Shown: in pieces, positions 17,362 through 25,409 of the stretch
Layout: each line of letters begins with the position of its first letter
How positions within the stretch are numbered: position 1 is the stretch's first letter
Source: an uncultured Lactobacillus sp.
GTDB taxonomy: Bacteria; Bacillota; Bacilli; Lactobacillales; Lactobacillaceae
NCBI RefSeq assembly: GCF_948948975.1
Contig: NZ_CARBVX010000002.1
Span: 62,001 to 126,000 of the forward strand
Direction of reading: 5' to 3'
DNA length: 64,000 nt
Notes under the pieces: model-generated
What the model saw: only the letters and a program-made list of their open reading frames with translations
The model's database searches: none
What the model was told of the DNA's origin: nothing
Position numbers and translations under genes: made by a program

Positions 17362-17399
17362 AAAAGCCACTCCAGAGAATTAACTCCAGAGTGGCTTTT
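17362..17399. terminator. Terminator after the endolysin gene
   Basis: AAAAGCCACTC pairs with GAGTGGCTTTT, with an inner GAG/CTC pair and a T-run on the minus strand. It ends the lysis module, 17 bp past the endolysin stop. Its layout and sequence parallel 16770-16807. Confidence 0.85.
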
Positions 17400-17416
17400 C
17401 AACTGTTTTAAATTTT

Positions 17417-18319
17417 CTACTTAAAAGTTCCCCATGCTTCATTACCAGCACGACATACTAAGTATCCGTATCCATTTGATCGAGGTTGTCTAATCCAGAC
17501 ATATCCATCGTGTCGGCTATAAGCATCATACTTAACTTCTGTACCTGCTGGGAGTTGAGCAATAATCTTAGAACTTGTTTTAGCTCCATATCTAAGATTG
17601 ATTGCTCCACCTGTTACAAACGTACCTTTTTCAGAGTACCAAGTATCATCAAGATCGTCAGTCCACTTTTTAACTTCTGGTCGTGGTTTGACTTCTGAAA
17701 GTGCAGGTTGAGAACTAGGTCTACCATCAACATTGGGCTTAGCAAGTTTCAACCAACCTTCTTTTGTAGTATTAACCACATTTCTATCCATGTCGCCACC
17801 CGTAAATTGCCAAATAGTATAAGTTGGCCATGGGCTGACATTGAAACTAACATTTGGTAATGTCCAAGAATTCCAATTCATAGTAGCGTACCAAGCTAAC
17901 CATAAACCGCAATCCTTAGCGCAATTTCCAACTTCTGGAAGTGCAGCTTGACCAGTATAGATAAGAGGCCAAACGCCAGATAATTCGTGATACTTATCAA
18001 CAAATTTGCGACACCAGTTTGAGTCCTTACCATACTTAGGATTTTGATAATCTTCCCAATCTAAGGCAGGAACTGCTTCGCCAATATAATTCTTGGTATT
18101 TTTATAGAAGAAATTAGCTTCAACAGCCGGATCTCCGCCACCTGCATAGTGGTAGACGCCGAGCATCTTCCCAGCTTTCTTGGCAGCTTGATAATCAGTA
18201 TCACAATAAGGATTTACGTAATACGTTCCCTGAGTAGCCTTTACCATAGTGATATCTGTTTCAGCCTGAGTTGCAAAGCTTCTAGGACTTCCACTATATA
18301 CATCAACCATCTTTAACAT
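17417..18319 (-). CDS. lys: Endolysin: GH25 muramidase with C-terminal SH3b domain
   Basis: Cell-wall hydrolase for host lysis. Residues 3 to about 195 are a glycoside hydrolase 25 domain: MVDVYSGSP start, GVYHYAGGG, and the catalytic-region VPALDWEDY, followed by TIWQFTGGDMDRNV. A linker and one SH3b-type wall-binding domain (about 225-300) end the 300-aa protein. There is no signal peptide, so export depends on the holin encoded just upstream. The gene lies at the usual place next to attL. Confidence 0.95.
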   Translation of the reverse strand: MLKMVDVYSGSPRSFATQAETDITMVKATQGTYYVNPYCDTDYQAAKKAGKMLGVYHYAGGGDPAVEANFFYKNTKNYIGEAVPALDWEDYQNPKYGKDSNWCRKFVDKYHELSGVWPLIYTGQAALPEVGNCAKDCGLWLAWYATMNWNSWTLPNVSFNVSPWPTYTIWQFTGGDMDRNVVNTTKEGWLKLAKPNVDGRPSSQPALSEVKPRPEVKKWTDDLDDTWYSEKGTFVTGGAINLRYGAKTSSKIIAQLPAGTEVKYDAYSRHDGYVWIRQPRSNGYGYLVCRAGNEAWGTFK

Positions 18320-18320
18320 A

Positions 18321-18728
18321 TTATTTTTCCTCCTTGGTTTTAAAGCCGTCTACTACAGTGTTTGGGCTTTCGTTGACATCAACTTGTACAGTTGGCGTTA
18401 ATGGTGAGTTTTCATAAGCTGCTTGAACAAGTGACTGTGCGGCCTTGTTAGAAACTTGGATTCCTTGCTGGTTAGCCAGATTTTTAACAGTTTGAGTAGC
18501 CTCAGAAAACTTTTCTTGACCATTCAAATTTTGGTTACCCACTAAAGAGGTAACAGCAGTATCAGCAAAGCCCTTAAGTAATTGCCAAGTTGCTCTTGAT
18601 TGCTCAGTAGAAGCATGAGCGGCCTTATTATCTAGCCACGGTTTGACATACTTCCAGGCAAAAATAAAAAGCGCTGTTAGCGCTCCTGAGGAAATTAACC
18701 AATTAACAACATCATTAATCATCTTCAT
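18321..18728 (-). CDS. hol: Phage holin, LLH family
   Basis: This 135-aa protein has one membrane helix near residues 10-28 (WLISSGALTALFIFAWKYV) followed by an amphipathic alpha-helical region rich in Gln/Ala and a charged C-terminus. This is the form of lactobacillus LLH holins. It ends one base before the endolysin start, and its own start overlaps the 56-aa gene upstream by 14 bp, so the lysis cassette is translationally coupled. Confidence 0.88.
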   Translation of the reverse strand: MKMINDVVNWLISSGALTALFIFAWKYVKPWLDNKAAHASTEQSRATWQLLKGFADTAVTSLVGNQNLNGQEKFSEATQTVKNLANQQGIQVSNKAAQSLVQAAYENSPLTPTVQVDVNESPNTVVDGFKTKEEK

Positions 18729-18885
18729 TATTTTCTTCCTTTAACTTTCTTTTCAACTCTTCATTTTCTTCCTTTAGCTCATCATATTTTGATGGCTTGC
18801 TGCTCTGGTGCGTTGTCAAGTATGCTACGGCTACAGAACCTATTGTACTTATCAGCGCCACTAGAACTTGATCGTGCACAGTCAT
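18715..18885 (-). CDS. Small membrane protein of the lysis module (56 aa)
   Basis: Begins MTVHDQVLVALISTIGSVAV with one membrane helix, then a Lys/Glu-rich coiled-coil tail. Its ATG overlaps the upstream stop in TGATG and its stop overlaps the holin start. The hydrophobic N-terminus plus charged tail next to a holin suggests a second holin or antiholin, which is an inference from topology. Confidence 0.65.
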   Translation of the reverse strand: MTVHDQVLVALISTIGSVAVAYLTTHQSSKPSKYDELKEENEELKRKLKEENNEDD

Positions 18886-19262
18886 CAACCCCTTCTAACT
18901 AAGATCTCCCCTAACATCGTTAACAAAGCTGAAGAGGCCAATATTGACGGAAGCCCCAATGTATGACTGCTGATATCTTGGAAAATAAAAGCTCCAAAAA
19001 ACATCAACCAGACGAACGATAAAACGCCAGTCATCAAAGGCTTATAAAATAAATAACGAATATCCCATAGTGAGAAAACAAACGCAAGCGTACCTGCAAT
19101 TCCAAGCATAAAAATAAATGGTGGATCGTCTAAGAAATCCAGCACACTTCCTGGAGGCATAAAAATACCTGTACTATGCTTAAAGATAAAATAAATGGCT
19201 AATCCATACGTTTCTAATGCTAGGATCAGCCATGTAAAGTTCTTTTTTAGATTACGCCACAT
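18885..19262 (-). CDS. Four-helix prophage membrane protein (125 aa)
   Basis: Four hydrophobic stretches are visible at about residues 11-28, 48-66, 74-96 and 100-120. No enzymatic motif is seen. It sits between the tail genes and the lysis cassette and overlaps the next start by one base. It may assist lysis or modify the envelope. No family recognised. Confidence 0.7.
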   Translation of the reverse strand: MWRNLKKNFTWLILALETYGLAIYFIFKHSTGIFMPPGSVLDFLDDPPFIFMLGIAGTLAFVFSLWDIRYLFYKPLMTGVLSFVWLMFFGAFIFQDISSHTLGLPSILASSALLTMLGEILVRRG

Positions 19263-19273
19263 AAAATCACACC

Positions 19274-19498
19274 CTATCTTACATAGGTGGAGGTAGAACT
19301 ATCTGTTTGCTTAGGTAACTCTACTTCTACCGGATCAGATTCAGGCTTAGTAACCACCGTGTAGTCTTGGCCGGTAATACGCTTATATGCTGCCGCATCA
19401 ATGGTAAGACCAACCCAACCATGAATAGTTTCAGCACTTAAAGTGCCCCATTCAAACTCCATCTTGTATAGTTCTTCAAAAATCTCTGCTGTAGACAT
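19274..19498 (-). CDS. XkdX family phage protein
   Basis: This 74-aa protein contains the short helix-turn pattern ending in AAAYKRITGQDYT, typical of the XkdX family found after tail-fibre genes in PBSX-like phages. A Pro/Asp/Thr-rich tail follows. Its start overlaps the preceding stop by one base. The molecular role of XkdX is not known. Confidence 0.7.
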   Translation of the reverse strand: MSTAEIFEELYKMEFEWGTLSAETIHGWVGLTIDAAAYKRITGQDYTVVTKPESDPVEVELPKQTDSSTSTYVR

Positions 19499-19959
19499 TA
19501 AGCTTCACCATCCTTCTTTGCCGGAGCAGTTGGTGTAACTCCTGCACCTGCTTGCTTGGTTACTAATGCTGTAAGCATGGTGATACTACGTGACAAGTTC
19601 TTAACATCCTTACGCAATGCCTCTGCATTACCATCAGCGTTTGCAGTGCGGTTTTCAGAACTTTCAATTTTCTTATTGATGGCTTCTTGATCTTCCTTAA
19701 TTTCAGTCAAAATTTGAGCTTGCGTCTTTTCGCCGCCTTCAATCCATTTGACACCGTCATAAATAGGAAATTTCAATCGTTTATCTGGTGCATCCTTAAT
19801 AAGTGTAACTACGTCATCTCCTACCAATTCGAAAGGTAAGAGCGTCATAGCACAAGGATGATTTTGAGTACTAATAAAGGCAGGACTCCAGCCCTTGATG
19901 TCGTATTTTTCCAATAAATTATTTAAGACTGTTAAGTCCTCTGCTGTCATTTGTTGCAT
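19498..19959 (-). CDS. Minor tail-associated protein with coiled coil
   Basis: I chose the ATG at 19959 because AAAGGAATTAAGATA upstream gives a good ribosome site; an earlier ATG at 19977 overlaps that site. The N-terminal 90 residues form a compact domain (EKYDIKGWSPAFI, IYDGVKWIEGG). A helical segment then runs from about 85 to 135, and the C-terminus is Ala/Pro/Lys-rich. XkdW-like by position only. Confidence 0.6.
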   Translation of the reverse strand: MQQMTAEDLTVLNNLLEKYDIKGWSPAFISTQNHPCAMTLLPFELVGDDVVTLIKDAPDKRLKFPIYDGVKWIEGGEKTQAQILTEIKEDQEAINKKIESSENRTANADGNAEALRKDVKNLSRSITMLTALVTKQAGAGVTPTAPAKKDGEA

Positions 19960-20026
19960 TATCTTAATTCCTTTCATTTAAAAAATCTTCTGGTGCAAGC
20001 GCCCAATCTGTTGCAATTAATCTTGA

Positions 20027-20320
20027 CTACCCCAGAATTCTCCATGCCGACCAAGTAATTGACTCAAAATTCCCCGCATAGTTTCTAATCGCCACTTTAT
20101 TACTAGTATCAATAGCAATTTGTACTCTTCCGCCAGTTACCGTTTCAATGGCAATACATATTCCCCAAGGCAAAAAATCTTTTGGATAGTTCTGCGGAGC
20201 TTTTCCATTGATATGTTTGATCCCATACCAAGTACTATTCAAATCAAATTTATCGTCTACTGCATTTTGAGAATTAATTCTATAATCATTACTAATTTTA
20301 TTTCCATTAAAAATAAGCAT
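20027..20320 (-). CDS. Receptor-binding module with pyocin-knob-like fold (97 aa)
   Basis: Begins MLIFNGNKIS, a short start motif shared with its neighbours (compare MSLLFNGTKLA and MGFFINGRAV). The C-terminal part, ending NFESITWSAWRILG, has the W(x)AWR(x)L pattern of pyocin-knob domains in tail fibres. It is the last gene of the receptor-binding array. Its ATG overlaps, in TAATG, the stop that the upstream gene would use after a slip in its G8 tract. It has no G-tract of its own (GGGG only). Confidence 0.65.
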   Translation of the reverse strand: MLIFNGNKISNDYRINSQNAVDDKFDLNSTWYGIKHINGKAPQNYPKDFLPWGICIAIETVTGGRVQIAIDTSNKVAIRNYAGNFESITWSAWRILG

Positions 20321-20362
20321 TATACAGCCACCTCCTCATGATTGAAGAAATAGCCTATAAAA

Positions 20363-21001
20363 CTAGCTATTACCCCCCCCTATTTTGTTCTTAATCGTTT
20401 CTAATTCATTAAAAATGTCCGTATAACTAGGACAGTAAGTCGTTGCCTGGGATCCAGCCTCGAGCTTAAAATTAGCAAAATACATTGAACCTCGAGGAAC
20501 ATCGTCCTGCGAAACGTTATGTACACGAATATTTTCATGGAGAATCCCTTGCGAAGTCGTAAATGTAATTTTGTGTTGTCTCCAAACTCCATCGATTAGA
20601 TCCGAAGTGCCTAGGGGACTCCAGCCATTATTTACACACCAATTACTGAAAAAACTAACTGTATTAGTTTCATCAGAATTAGTATTATTTCGTGCTAAAA
20701 AACTTAGTGTCCATGTACCCGCCGGCAAATAAATATCTTGTCCTAGCGCAACCGGCGCATTAACCAACTTATGAGCGTAAACATGGAAAACAGAAGTTTT
20801 TATTTCCTTTGCATTGGTTTCATTTTGATACTCTTCTTTAGGATCAATAGTGAAGTTGATGTTTGGGTCATTATTACTTTCTCCACGATTACCCATATTA
20901 TCAAAATTCTTCATGGTAAGAGTATTATTAAGCAAATTTACTCCACCAGACATCGTGTCGGTTATCTTAGCTAATTTTGTACCGTTGAAAAGTAAAGACA
21001 T
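20363..21001 (-). CDS. Receptor-binding/tail-fibre protein with carbohydrate-binding-like domain; G8 tract at 3' end
   Basis: This 212-aa protein starts MSLLFNGTKLA. The body (about residues 20-190) looks like a jelly-roll carbohydrate-binding module of phage fibres: GTWTLSFLARNN, GVWRQHKITFT, and the closing MYFANFKLEAGSQAT. A short helix ending NKIGGGNS precedes the stop. The three Gly codons are a G8 run (20373-20380 on the plus strand as C8). Reading one base fewer would replace the end with a 17-residue extension stopping exactly on the next ATG. Confidence 0.75.
   Translation of the reverse strand: MSLLFNGTKLAKITDTMSGGVNLLNNTLTMKNFDNMGNRGESNNDPNINFTIDPKEEYQNETNAKEIKTSVFHVYAHKLVNAPVALGQDIYLPAGTWTLSFLARNNTNSDETNTVSFFSNWCVNNGWSPLGTSDLIDGVWRQHKITFTTSQGILHENIRVHNVSQDDVPRGSMYFANFKLEAGSQATTYCPSYTDIFNELETIKNKIGGGNS
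20373..20380 (-). repeat. G8 homopolymer near the 3' end of a receptor-binding gene
   Basis: Eight G on the coding strand, followed by TAATAGC. In frame it reads GGG GGG GGT and the gene stops after two more codons. With seven G the frame stays open to a stop at 20320-20322 that overlaps the next ATG. Confidence 0.9.
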
Positions 21002-21571
21002 TTAAGCCACCTCCATTCCAGGAGTATAGCTGTAAATAAGGGAGCTATTTACCCCCCCCACAAGATTTCTAAAGTCTTTCAAGGAGTAGTTCCACTCTGC
21101 CGGTGTATCACCTTCAACAAGCATATAGTCGCCATAGTCTGCTTTAATGGCATCTGATGGAGAGATTGCCAAATTATAGGTTGTTGTTTTAATCGCTTTA
21201 AATACAGCATATGGTCTAAGCCATTTATCTACTGGAACTTTTGAAAGATCAGTAAACAAATGAGGTTTTATAAACTCAATTTCGTTTCCATCATAGCCAC
21301 GCATATCATAGTGTGCCGTATTAGCAAACTTAATTGATAAGCTAAAGCAATAGATATGATCCTTAACTATATTTACTGGGATAGCCATATAATTCCATGG
21401 TCGCTCACCGTGATAGCACTTATTCCCATAAGGTGATTTGACGTCTGTCTCAATAGGAGAATCAAATGGATGAATTGCATTCCTAAAATCTGCTGTTCCA
21501 TCAAGCAAGTTCCATTTCATCCCCAGATTATCCGAAGACGTAAGCACTCTTTCTTTACCAATATATAACAT
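21002..21571 (-). CDS. Receptor-binding/tail-fibre protein with carbohydrate-binding-like domain; G8 tract, extended form
   Basis: This 189-aa protein starts MLYIGKERVL. The body resembles the neighbour's sugar-binding-like fold, with AIPVNIVKDHIYCFSLSI and the closing DYMLVEGDTPAEWNYS. Its G8 run (21052-21059) is placed so that the frame is open. The product continues with VNSSLIYSYTPGMEVA and stops directly against the next ATG (TAAATG). Loss of one G would give a stop right after the run. This is the only one of the three in the extended state. Confidence 0.75.
   Translation of the reverse strand: MLYIGKERVLTSSDNLGMKWNLLDGTADFRNAIHPFDSPIETDVKSPYGNKCYHGERPWNYMAIPVNIVKDHIYCFSLSIKFANTAHYDMRGYDGNEIEFIKPHLFTDLSKVPVDKWLRPYAVFKAIKTTTYNLAISPSDAIKADYGDYMLVEGDTPAEWNYSLKDFRNLVGGVNSSLIYSYTPGMEVA
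21052..21059 (-). repeat. G8 homopolymer near the 3' end of a receptor-binding gene
   Basis: Eight G on the coding strand, frame GTG GGG GGG GTA, followed by AATAGC. This frame reads on for 16 codons to the next start. One G fewer gives GTG GGG GGG TAA. Confidence 0.9.
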
Positions 21572-21628
21572 TAAGCTGCCACCTTTCCATTATCGAAAAA
21601 GCAGCTAAAAAGCTTGATATAAAGCCCT

Positions 21629-22018
21629 TTAATTACCCCCCCCGATTTTATTTTCTAACACTTGGATTCTGTCACTAATTTTTTTGAGATCATCCTCAAA
21701 AATAAATTTTTTCCAATCACCATGAACAACACCCCAGGTTATCCATCTGTAAGCCATTGTGTATTCACTAATTGCAAATTGTTGAACTTGACCATCATCA
21801 TGATGTATCACCATCAAAGTCCAATAATCTCGATTTTGGATTACATCAAGAGTGGGATTATGAAGTGGTTCTCCATGACTTTTAGAAATTAAATATATTC
21901 CCTGCTCCGTAATAGCATTAAGATCATCATCTTCAGTTAAATATCTAATATTTTTGAGCGCACCTGAATAATTAGAATTAGCATCATCAACTGCACGGCC
22001 ATTAATAAAAAATCCCAT
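21629..22018 (-). CDS. Receptor-binding module with pyocin-knob-like fold; G8 tract at 3' end
   Basis: I chose the ATG at 22018 (MGFFINGRAVDD) because AGGAGGG is 7 bases upstream; an in-frame ATG at 22024 is too close to it. The middle carries DLNAITEQGIYLIS and YRWITWGVVHGDWKKF, which fits a pyocin-knob-like fibre domain. A helix, SDRIQVLENKIGGGN, ends the protein at a G8 run (21636-21643). With seven G a 21-residue extension would end in a stop overlapping the next ATG. Confidence 0.7.
   Translation of the reverse strand: MGFFINGRAVDDANSNYSGALKNIRYLTEDDDLNAITEQGIYLISKSHGEPLHNPTLDVIQNRDYWTLMVIHHDDGQVQQFAISEYTMAYRWITWGVVHGDWKKFIFEDDLKKISDRIQVLENKIGGGN
21636..21643 (-). repeat. G8 homopolymer near the 3' end of a receptor-binding gene
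   Basis: Eight G on the coding strand, frame ATC GGG GGG GGT AAT TAA. The -1 frame stays open to a stop at 21571-21573 that shares its last A with the next ATG. Confidence 0.9.
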
Positions 22019-22029
22019 ATGCATCCCTC

Positions 22030-22668
22030 CTATGAGTCGACAACTTCAGCAATTCCATGGTACTTTTCAGACCATTTTCTTGCGTCTTCGACATTCGTAA
22101 ATTTTTGATAAGGCACCAGGTTTGATTTTTCTAACACTTGGATTCTATTACCTAGTCCTTTATCAACCTCTTTCATTGCATCAATCTGCTTTTGAAGATC
22201 ATTAATTTCTCCAATAGTAGCTACCGCCGATGGATTAACTTGAACGTTTAAATTATCGGCATTACCAATTGTCGTAGTGATTCTAAAAAATGCACCGGAG
22301 GTTGTTTTTCCATTAAAAGGCGGCATATAACCAGCTTGTGATGCAATAGTTACCGCATAAAGTATCTCTCCTTCATCCGGATCTTGTGCATATAGGCCTA
22401 ATGTCCGCATGTAATACCCAACAGTCAAGCTAGTATTTGAAATAGCTCCCTCAACTTCCGCTGCCACATTATTTGTTCTATCTACCTTGCTGATAGATAC
22501 AGTTTGTTTAACATTTCCAATTGATGTTAAACCTTCCAATTGATCCTCATTAAAGCTTGAATCTGAAACTTTGATCGCCGTAAAATGTGTGGTTCCTGAT
22601 CCAGACATTAACTTGGCCATCAAGGCTTGTCCTTTTCGAGTAATGACTACTCGCTTAAATTCTGCCAT
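22030..22668 (-). CDS. Phage tail-collar fibre family protein
   Basis: The N-terminus (KRVVITRKGQALMAKLMSG, then FTAIKVSDSSF) matches the N-terminal domain of tail-collar fibre proteins that attach fibres to the baseplate. AGYMPPFNGKTTSGAFF and the TIGEINDLQKQIDAM helix follow. The last 45 residues form a helix (NRIQVLEKSNLVPYQKF) related to the end of the next gene. It lies directly after the tail protein gene with an 11-bp gap. It likely links the variable receptor-binding proteins to the tail. Confidence 0.8.
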   Translation of the reverse strand: MAEFKRVVITRKGQALMAKLMSGSGTTHFTAIKVSDSSFNEDQLEGLTSIGNVKQTVSISKVDRTNNVAAEVEGAISNTSLTVGYYMRTLGLYAQDPDEGEILYAVTIASQAGYMPPFNGKTTSGAFFRITTTIGNADNLNVQVNPSAVATIGEINDLQKQIDAMKEVDKGLGNRIQVLEKSNLVPYQKFTNVEDARKWSEKYHGIAEVVDS

Positions 22669-22678
22669 CTAATCCTCC

Positions 22679-23587
22679 TTACTCAATTTCATATATTTCC
22701 AGAGCACCAACACTTGCCCCAGTTTTCGTTTTATCTTTAACTTCAAATTTCGCATCAAACTGGTCTGTAAGCTCCACAGTGGCTACGCCATCTGTGCTTG
22801 CTCCAGCTGAGACATTACCAACAAGTGAATGGATATAATCTTTTGTATCGTCCATTTCAGCAATTGAAACATTGCTACTTGTTGCACCACTAAAGTAAGT
22901 ACCAGTAATTCGATGTCTGTAGTCTTTGCTATCATCCATTGATACAGTTACTGTATGATCTAGTGAACCGCCAAGAGCAATCCCTTTAAAATGAGTTTCA
23001 AAATCGTAATCTTTACTATCATCTAGAGTGAAGCTATATGCAGTGGCTACTCCACCACCAACACCGAAATTACCGCTGATAGGGACGATCAACTGGATAT
23101 CTTGAAGCCTTACTCCTACCGCAATAATTGATTCAATTTGCCGTAGCATAAATTCTTGTTCAAATTCAGATCGAGCAAAAGATAACGGCACATTAGAAAG
23201 GCGTAAAGATAATGGTTCCTGTACACCATCATGATATACAGGACCAATCTTTACGCCTTTAACGTCTATGCCCAAAGCATTCTGCATTGTCCTCAAAATA
23301 CCGTTAACTGTGGCATCGCCTTTGCGGTTAGCAATTTTAGAACGAATCATCATTCGATAGAATGCATCATCTGCCGGCCCCCGTTTAACACCGTATTTAT
23401 CGCCTAATTTATCTAAGACTTTGCCCTCAGCATTATCAATATTTCGGTACTTATCAATATTTTCAAGTACTTCTTTAGTTTCATCCAATCCACTAGTGTA
23501 GTACTTGGATAATTTCCAGTTACTACTATTAATCCGTATCGTAAATGAGCTAGGAAATTTGCCTAAGAACTCTTTGAAAAAACTCAT
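22679..23587 (-). CDS. Baseplate/tail protein in XkdU position with C-terminal repeats
   Basis: Residues 1 to about 175 are a helical domain with ASVGALEIY-type fibre ends only at the C-terminus; the N-terminal part (LDKLGDKYGVKRGPADDAFY) fits tail protein I / XkdU-like baseplate proteins placed after baseplate J. Residues about 181-285 hold three or four repeats of about 29 residues with the signature DDSKDY or DDTKDY. These may be a small beta-repeat spike. The gene start overlaps the baseplate J stop by 4 bp. Confidence 0.7.
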   Translation of the reverse strand: MSFFKEFLGKFPSSFTIRINSSNWKLSKYYTSGLDETKEVLENIDKYRNIDNAEGKVLDKLGDKYGVKRGPADDAFYRMMIRSKIANRKGDATVNGILRTMQNALGIDVKGVKIGPVYHDGVQEPLSLRLSNVPLSFARSEFEQEFMLRQIESIIAVGVRLQDIQLIVPISGNFGVGGGVATAYSFTLDDSKDYDFETHFKGIALGGSLDHTVTVSMDDSKDYRHRITGTYFSGATSSNVSIAEMDDTKDYIHSLVGNVSAGASTDGVATVELTDQFDAKFEVKDKTKTGASVGALEIYEIE

Positions 23588-24732
23588 GAAATCACTACCT
23601 TCTCGCTAGTAATTTGAGCTGTTTCAATTGTTCTAAGCTCTATATCTTGTGCTGACATTTGTGTTCTAGACGTACCTATCTTGATATCAGCTACTGTAAT
23701 CCCTGGGACTTGCTCATAAATCAACCTATATAAATAGGAATAGTGTACAGTATTACCCATGCCTACCCCATTTATATAATCTATACAGATCTTTTTAATT
23801 TGGTCATCCCCATCTAGTGGATATTCCATTGTTTTGGTCAGCTTGATCGATACATATACATCTTGTGTTTGCGGAAAATCGAAACAAATTTGATGCTTAC
23901 CACCGGCTATGTCGATCACTTCAACTTCTTGAACTCCAACAGTCTTAACACCCGCGGCTACGGAAGAAAATATTGCTTCTGCAATATCATCCTTATAACC
24001 TCCGTCAACAAATATATGGAGTGATTTAGCCGGCGTGTCTGTCTTAAGATCATCGGTCATAGTGTCATTAGACACAACTTTAACGGCGTTAACACCAGTC
24101 ACTTTCTCAATTGCTGAAATAACGCCATTATAAGGGGATGAAGGCATAACTGTTTTGTTTGCCAAATCAATTCTCTCTCGAAAACTTTCATCTGTTTCTT
24201 CATCTGCTCCTCCTGTTACCTCTGATACACTAACAGCAGTAACAGACTCACTGGGAGTTACCATAATTGCGTCTACCGCATTAGCCTTGTTGTACTTAGC
24301 ACCAGAACCGGTAGCATATAAATAATGCGAAATCCCAGTCCCATCTTGACCGATAGTTACATCTTCAGAAGTCATGTATTCCAAACCGTCAGGAGTCCTT
24401 ACAAGAAGACCTGACTGAATGACAAAACCAACGGTACCGGTAAATTTAACTGTTCCAATCGCTGCTTGACCAGGTTGCCTAGTAAGACCAACATTAGCTC
24501 CTAATTGATCTAAGGTAGTACCAACTGCACTATCAACGAATTGCGAATTATAAATCACTTCGGCTAGCTGATAAAGCTTATCCAAGAAAAAAGAGTGAAT
24601 TCTAATAATAATGCCACCAACTGAGTGAGTATTTGTTTGAGCATTTTCGCCAAACAATTGCACCCACTTATCTGATTCTTGTTCTACTATTTCGTTGTAA
24701 GTTGGTCTCGTAAAACCATTCTTATCAAGCAT
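23584..24732 (-). CDS. Baseplate J family protein (XkdT-like)
   Basis: Baseplate wedge protein of contractile tails, 382 aa. The typical order is visible: an N-terminal helix, IYNSQFVDSAVGTTLDQLGAN pattern (here SAVGTTLDQLGANVGL), the GTVKFTGT beta region, GGADEETDESFRERI, and PYNGVISAIEKVTGV. Overlaps both neighbours by a few bases. Together with the sheath gene it identifies a contractile tail. Confidence 0.93.
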   Translation of the reverse strand: MLDKNGFTRPTYNEIVEQESDKWVQLFGENAQTNTHSVGGIIIRIHSFFLDKLYQLAEVIYNSQFVDSAVGTTLDQLGANVGLTRQPGQAAIGTVKFTGTVGFVIQSGLLVRTPDGLEYMTSEDVTIGQDGTGISHYLYATGSGAKYNKANAVDAIMVTPSESVTAVSVSEVTGGADEETDESFRERIDLANKTVMPSSPYNGVISAIEKVTGVNAVKVVSNDTMTDDLKTDTPAKSLHIFVDGGYKDDIAEAIFSSVAAGVKTVGVQEVEVIDIAGGKHQICFDFPQTQDVYVSIKLTKTMEYPLDGDDQIKKICIDYINGVGMGNTVHYSYLYRLIYEQVPGITVADIKIGTSRTQMSAQDIELRTIETAQITSEKVVIS

Positions 24733-25057
24733 AGTCCACCTCCATCTCTACCTGTTGCTCTTTAACAGTAGCAGTGAGGTGTATGGTTGCTGAACGGCTA
24801 TTTCTATCTTCTACAACTGTAGTATGGATATTGTTGAATCTATCATCTTGGCTAAGAGCATCATAGATATCACTAGCAGCTATTTCTTTTGAAAATTTCT
24901 TACCTAAAAGACTACTTCGATCCGTACCTAGTTCAGGAACTAAATCAAATTCACCTCGCCGAGTACTAAGGATGATGGTGCCTGATTGTATAACTTCATC
25001 GACCCCCTCCACTAGACCTAAGTTAATATCCTTATCTACTAATTTAATGTCCTTCAA
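24725..25057 (-). CDS. XkdS-like baseplate protein (DUF2634)
   Basis: This 110-aa protein has the compact gpW/gp25-like pattern LVEGVDEVIQSGTIILSTRRGEF(x)LVPELG in pieces (IILSTRRGEFDLVPELG). Homologues form the inner baseplate next to the J protein. Starts 14 bp inside the previous gene, so coupling is likely. Confidence 0.8.
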   Translation of the reverse strand: MKDIKLVDKDINLGLVEGVDEVIQSGTIILSTRRGEFDLVPELGTDRSSLLGKKFSKEIAASDIYDALSQDDRFNNIHTTVVEDRNSRSATIHLTATVKEQQVEMEVDYA

Positions 25058-25409
25058 TCCACATCACCTCACTAACTATTGCATCATTAACATCATGCAT
25101 TCTCTTACTCCCTAGAGGAAACTCTTGATTACTACCTCGATCCCAATTTTCTTTCGAACGATCTAGAAATTGAACTAAAACAACAGCACCTTCTTTGATG
25201 TATTGTCTGGCGACTAAACCGACCGGTACATTAATTAAAGGTGCTCTTTTTGTTCCACTTGAATTTAATGCTAACGGCTGTATATCAACTAATGACTTAT
25301 CTTCATTTGTTCTATACACACGCCCTAATTGGGCAACATGAATGGTCGCATTTAACGTTTGAATAAGAGATTTTATAAACCTAATATCCTGATCTCTTGC
25401 TTTAACCAT
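25044..25409 (-). CDS. XkdR-like baseplate protein (DUF2577)
   Basis: A 121-aa protein with the OB-fold-like pattern TIHVAQLGRVYR, LVDIQPLALN and EGAVVLVQFLDRS. The position between the XkdQ hub and XkdS is the PBSX order. It probably forms part of the spike or hub interface. Confidence 0.78.
   Translation of the reverse strand: MVKARDQDIRFIKSLIQTLNATIHVAQLGRVYRTNEDKSLVDIQPLALNSSGTKRAPLINVPVGLVARQYIKEGAVVLVQFLDRSKENWDRGSNQEFPLGSKRMHDVNDAIVSEVMWIEGH

Noticed and set aside
17217..17402. 61-codon minus-strand frame across the antitoxin RNA and endolysin terminator
   Set aside because: It spans two terminators and a promoter and has no ribosome site; non-coding.
19498..22668. Diversity-generating retroelement acting on the fibre genes
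   Set aside because: No reverse transcriptase or template repeat is present in the window; the variation signal is the G8 tracts.
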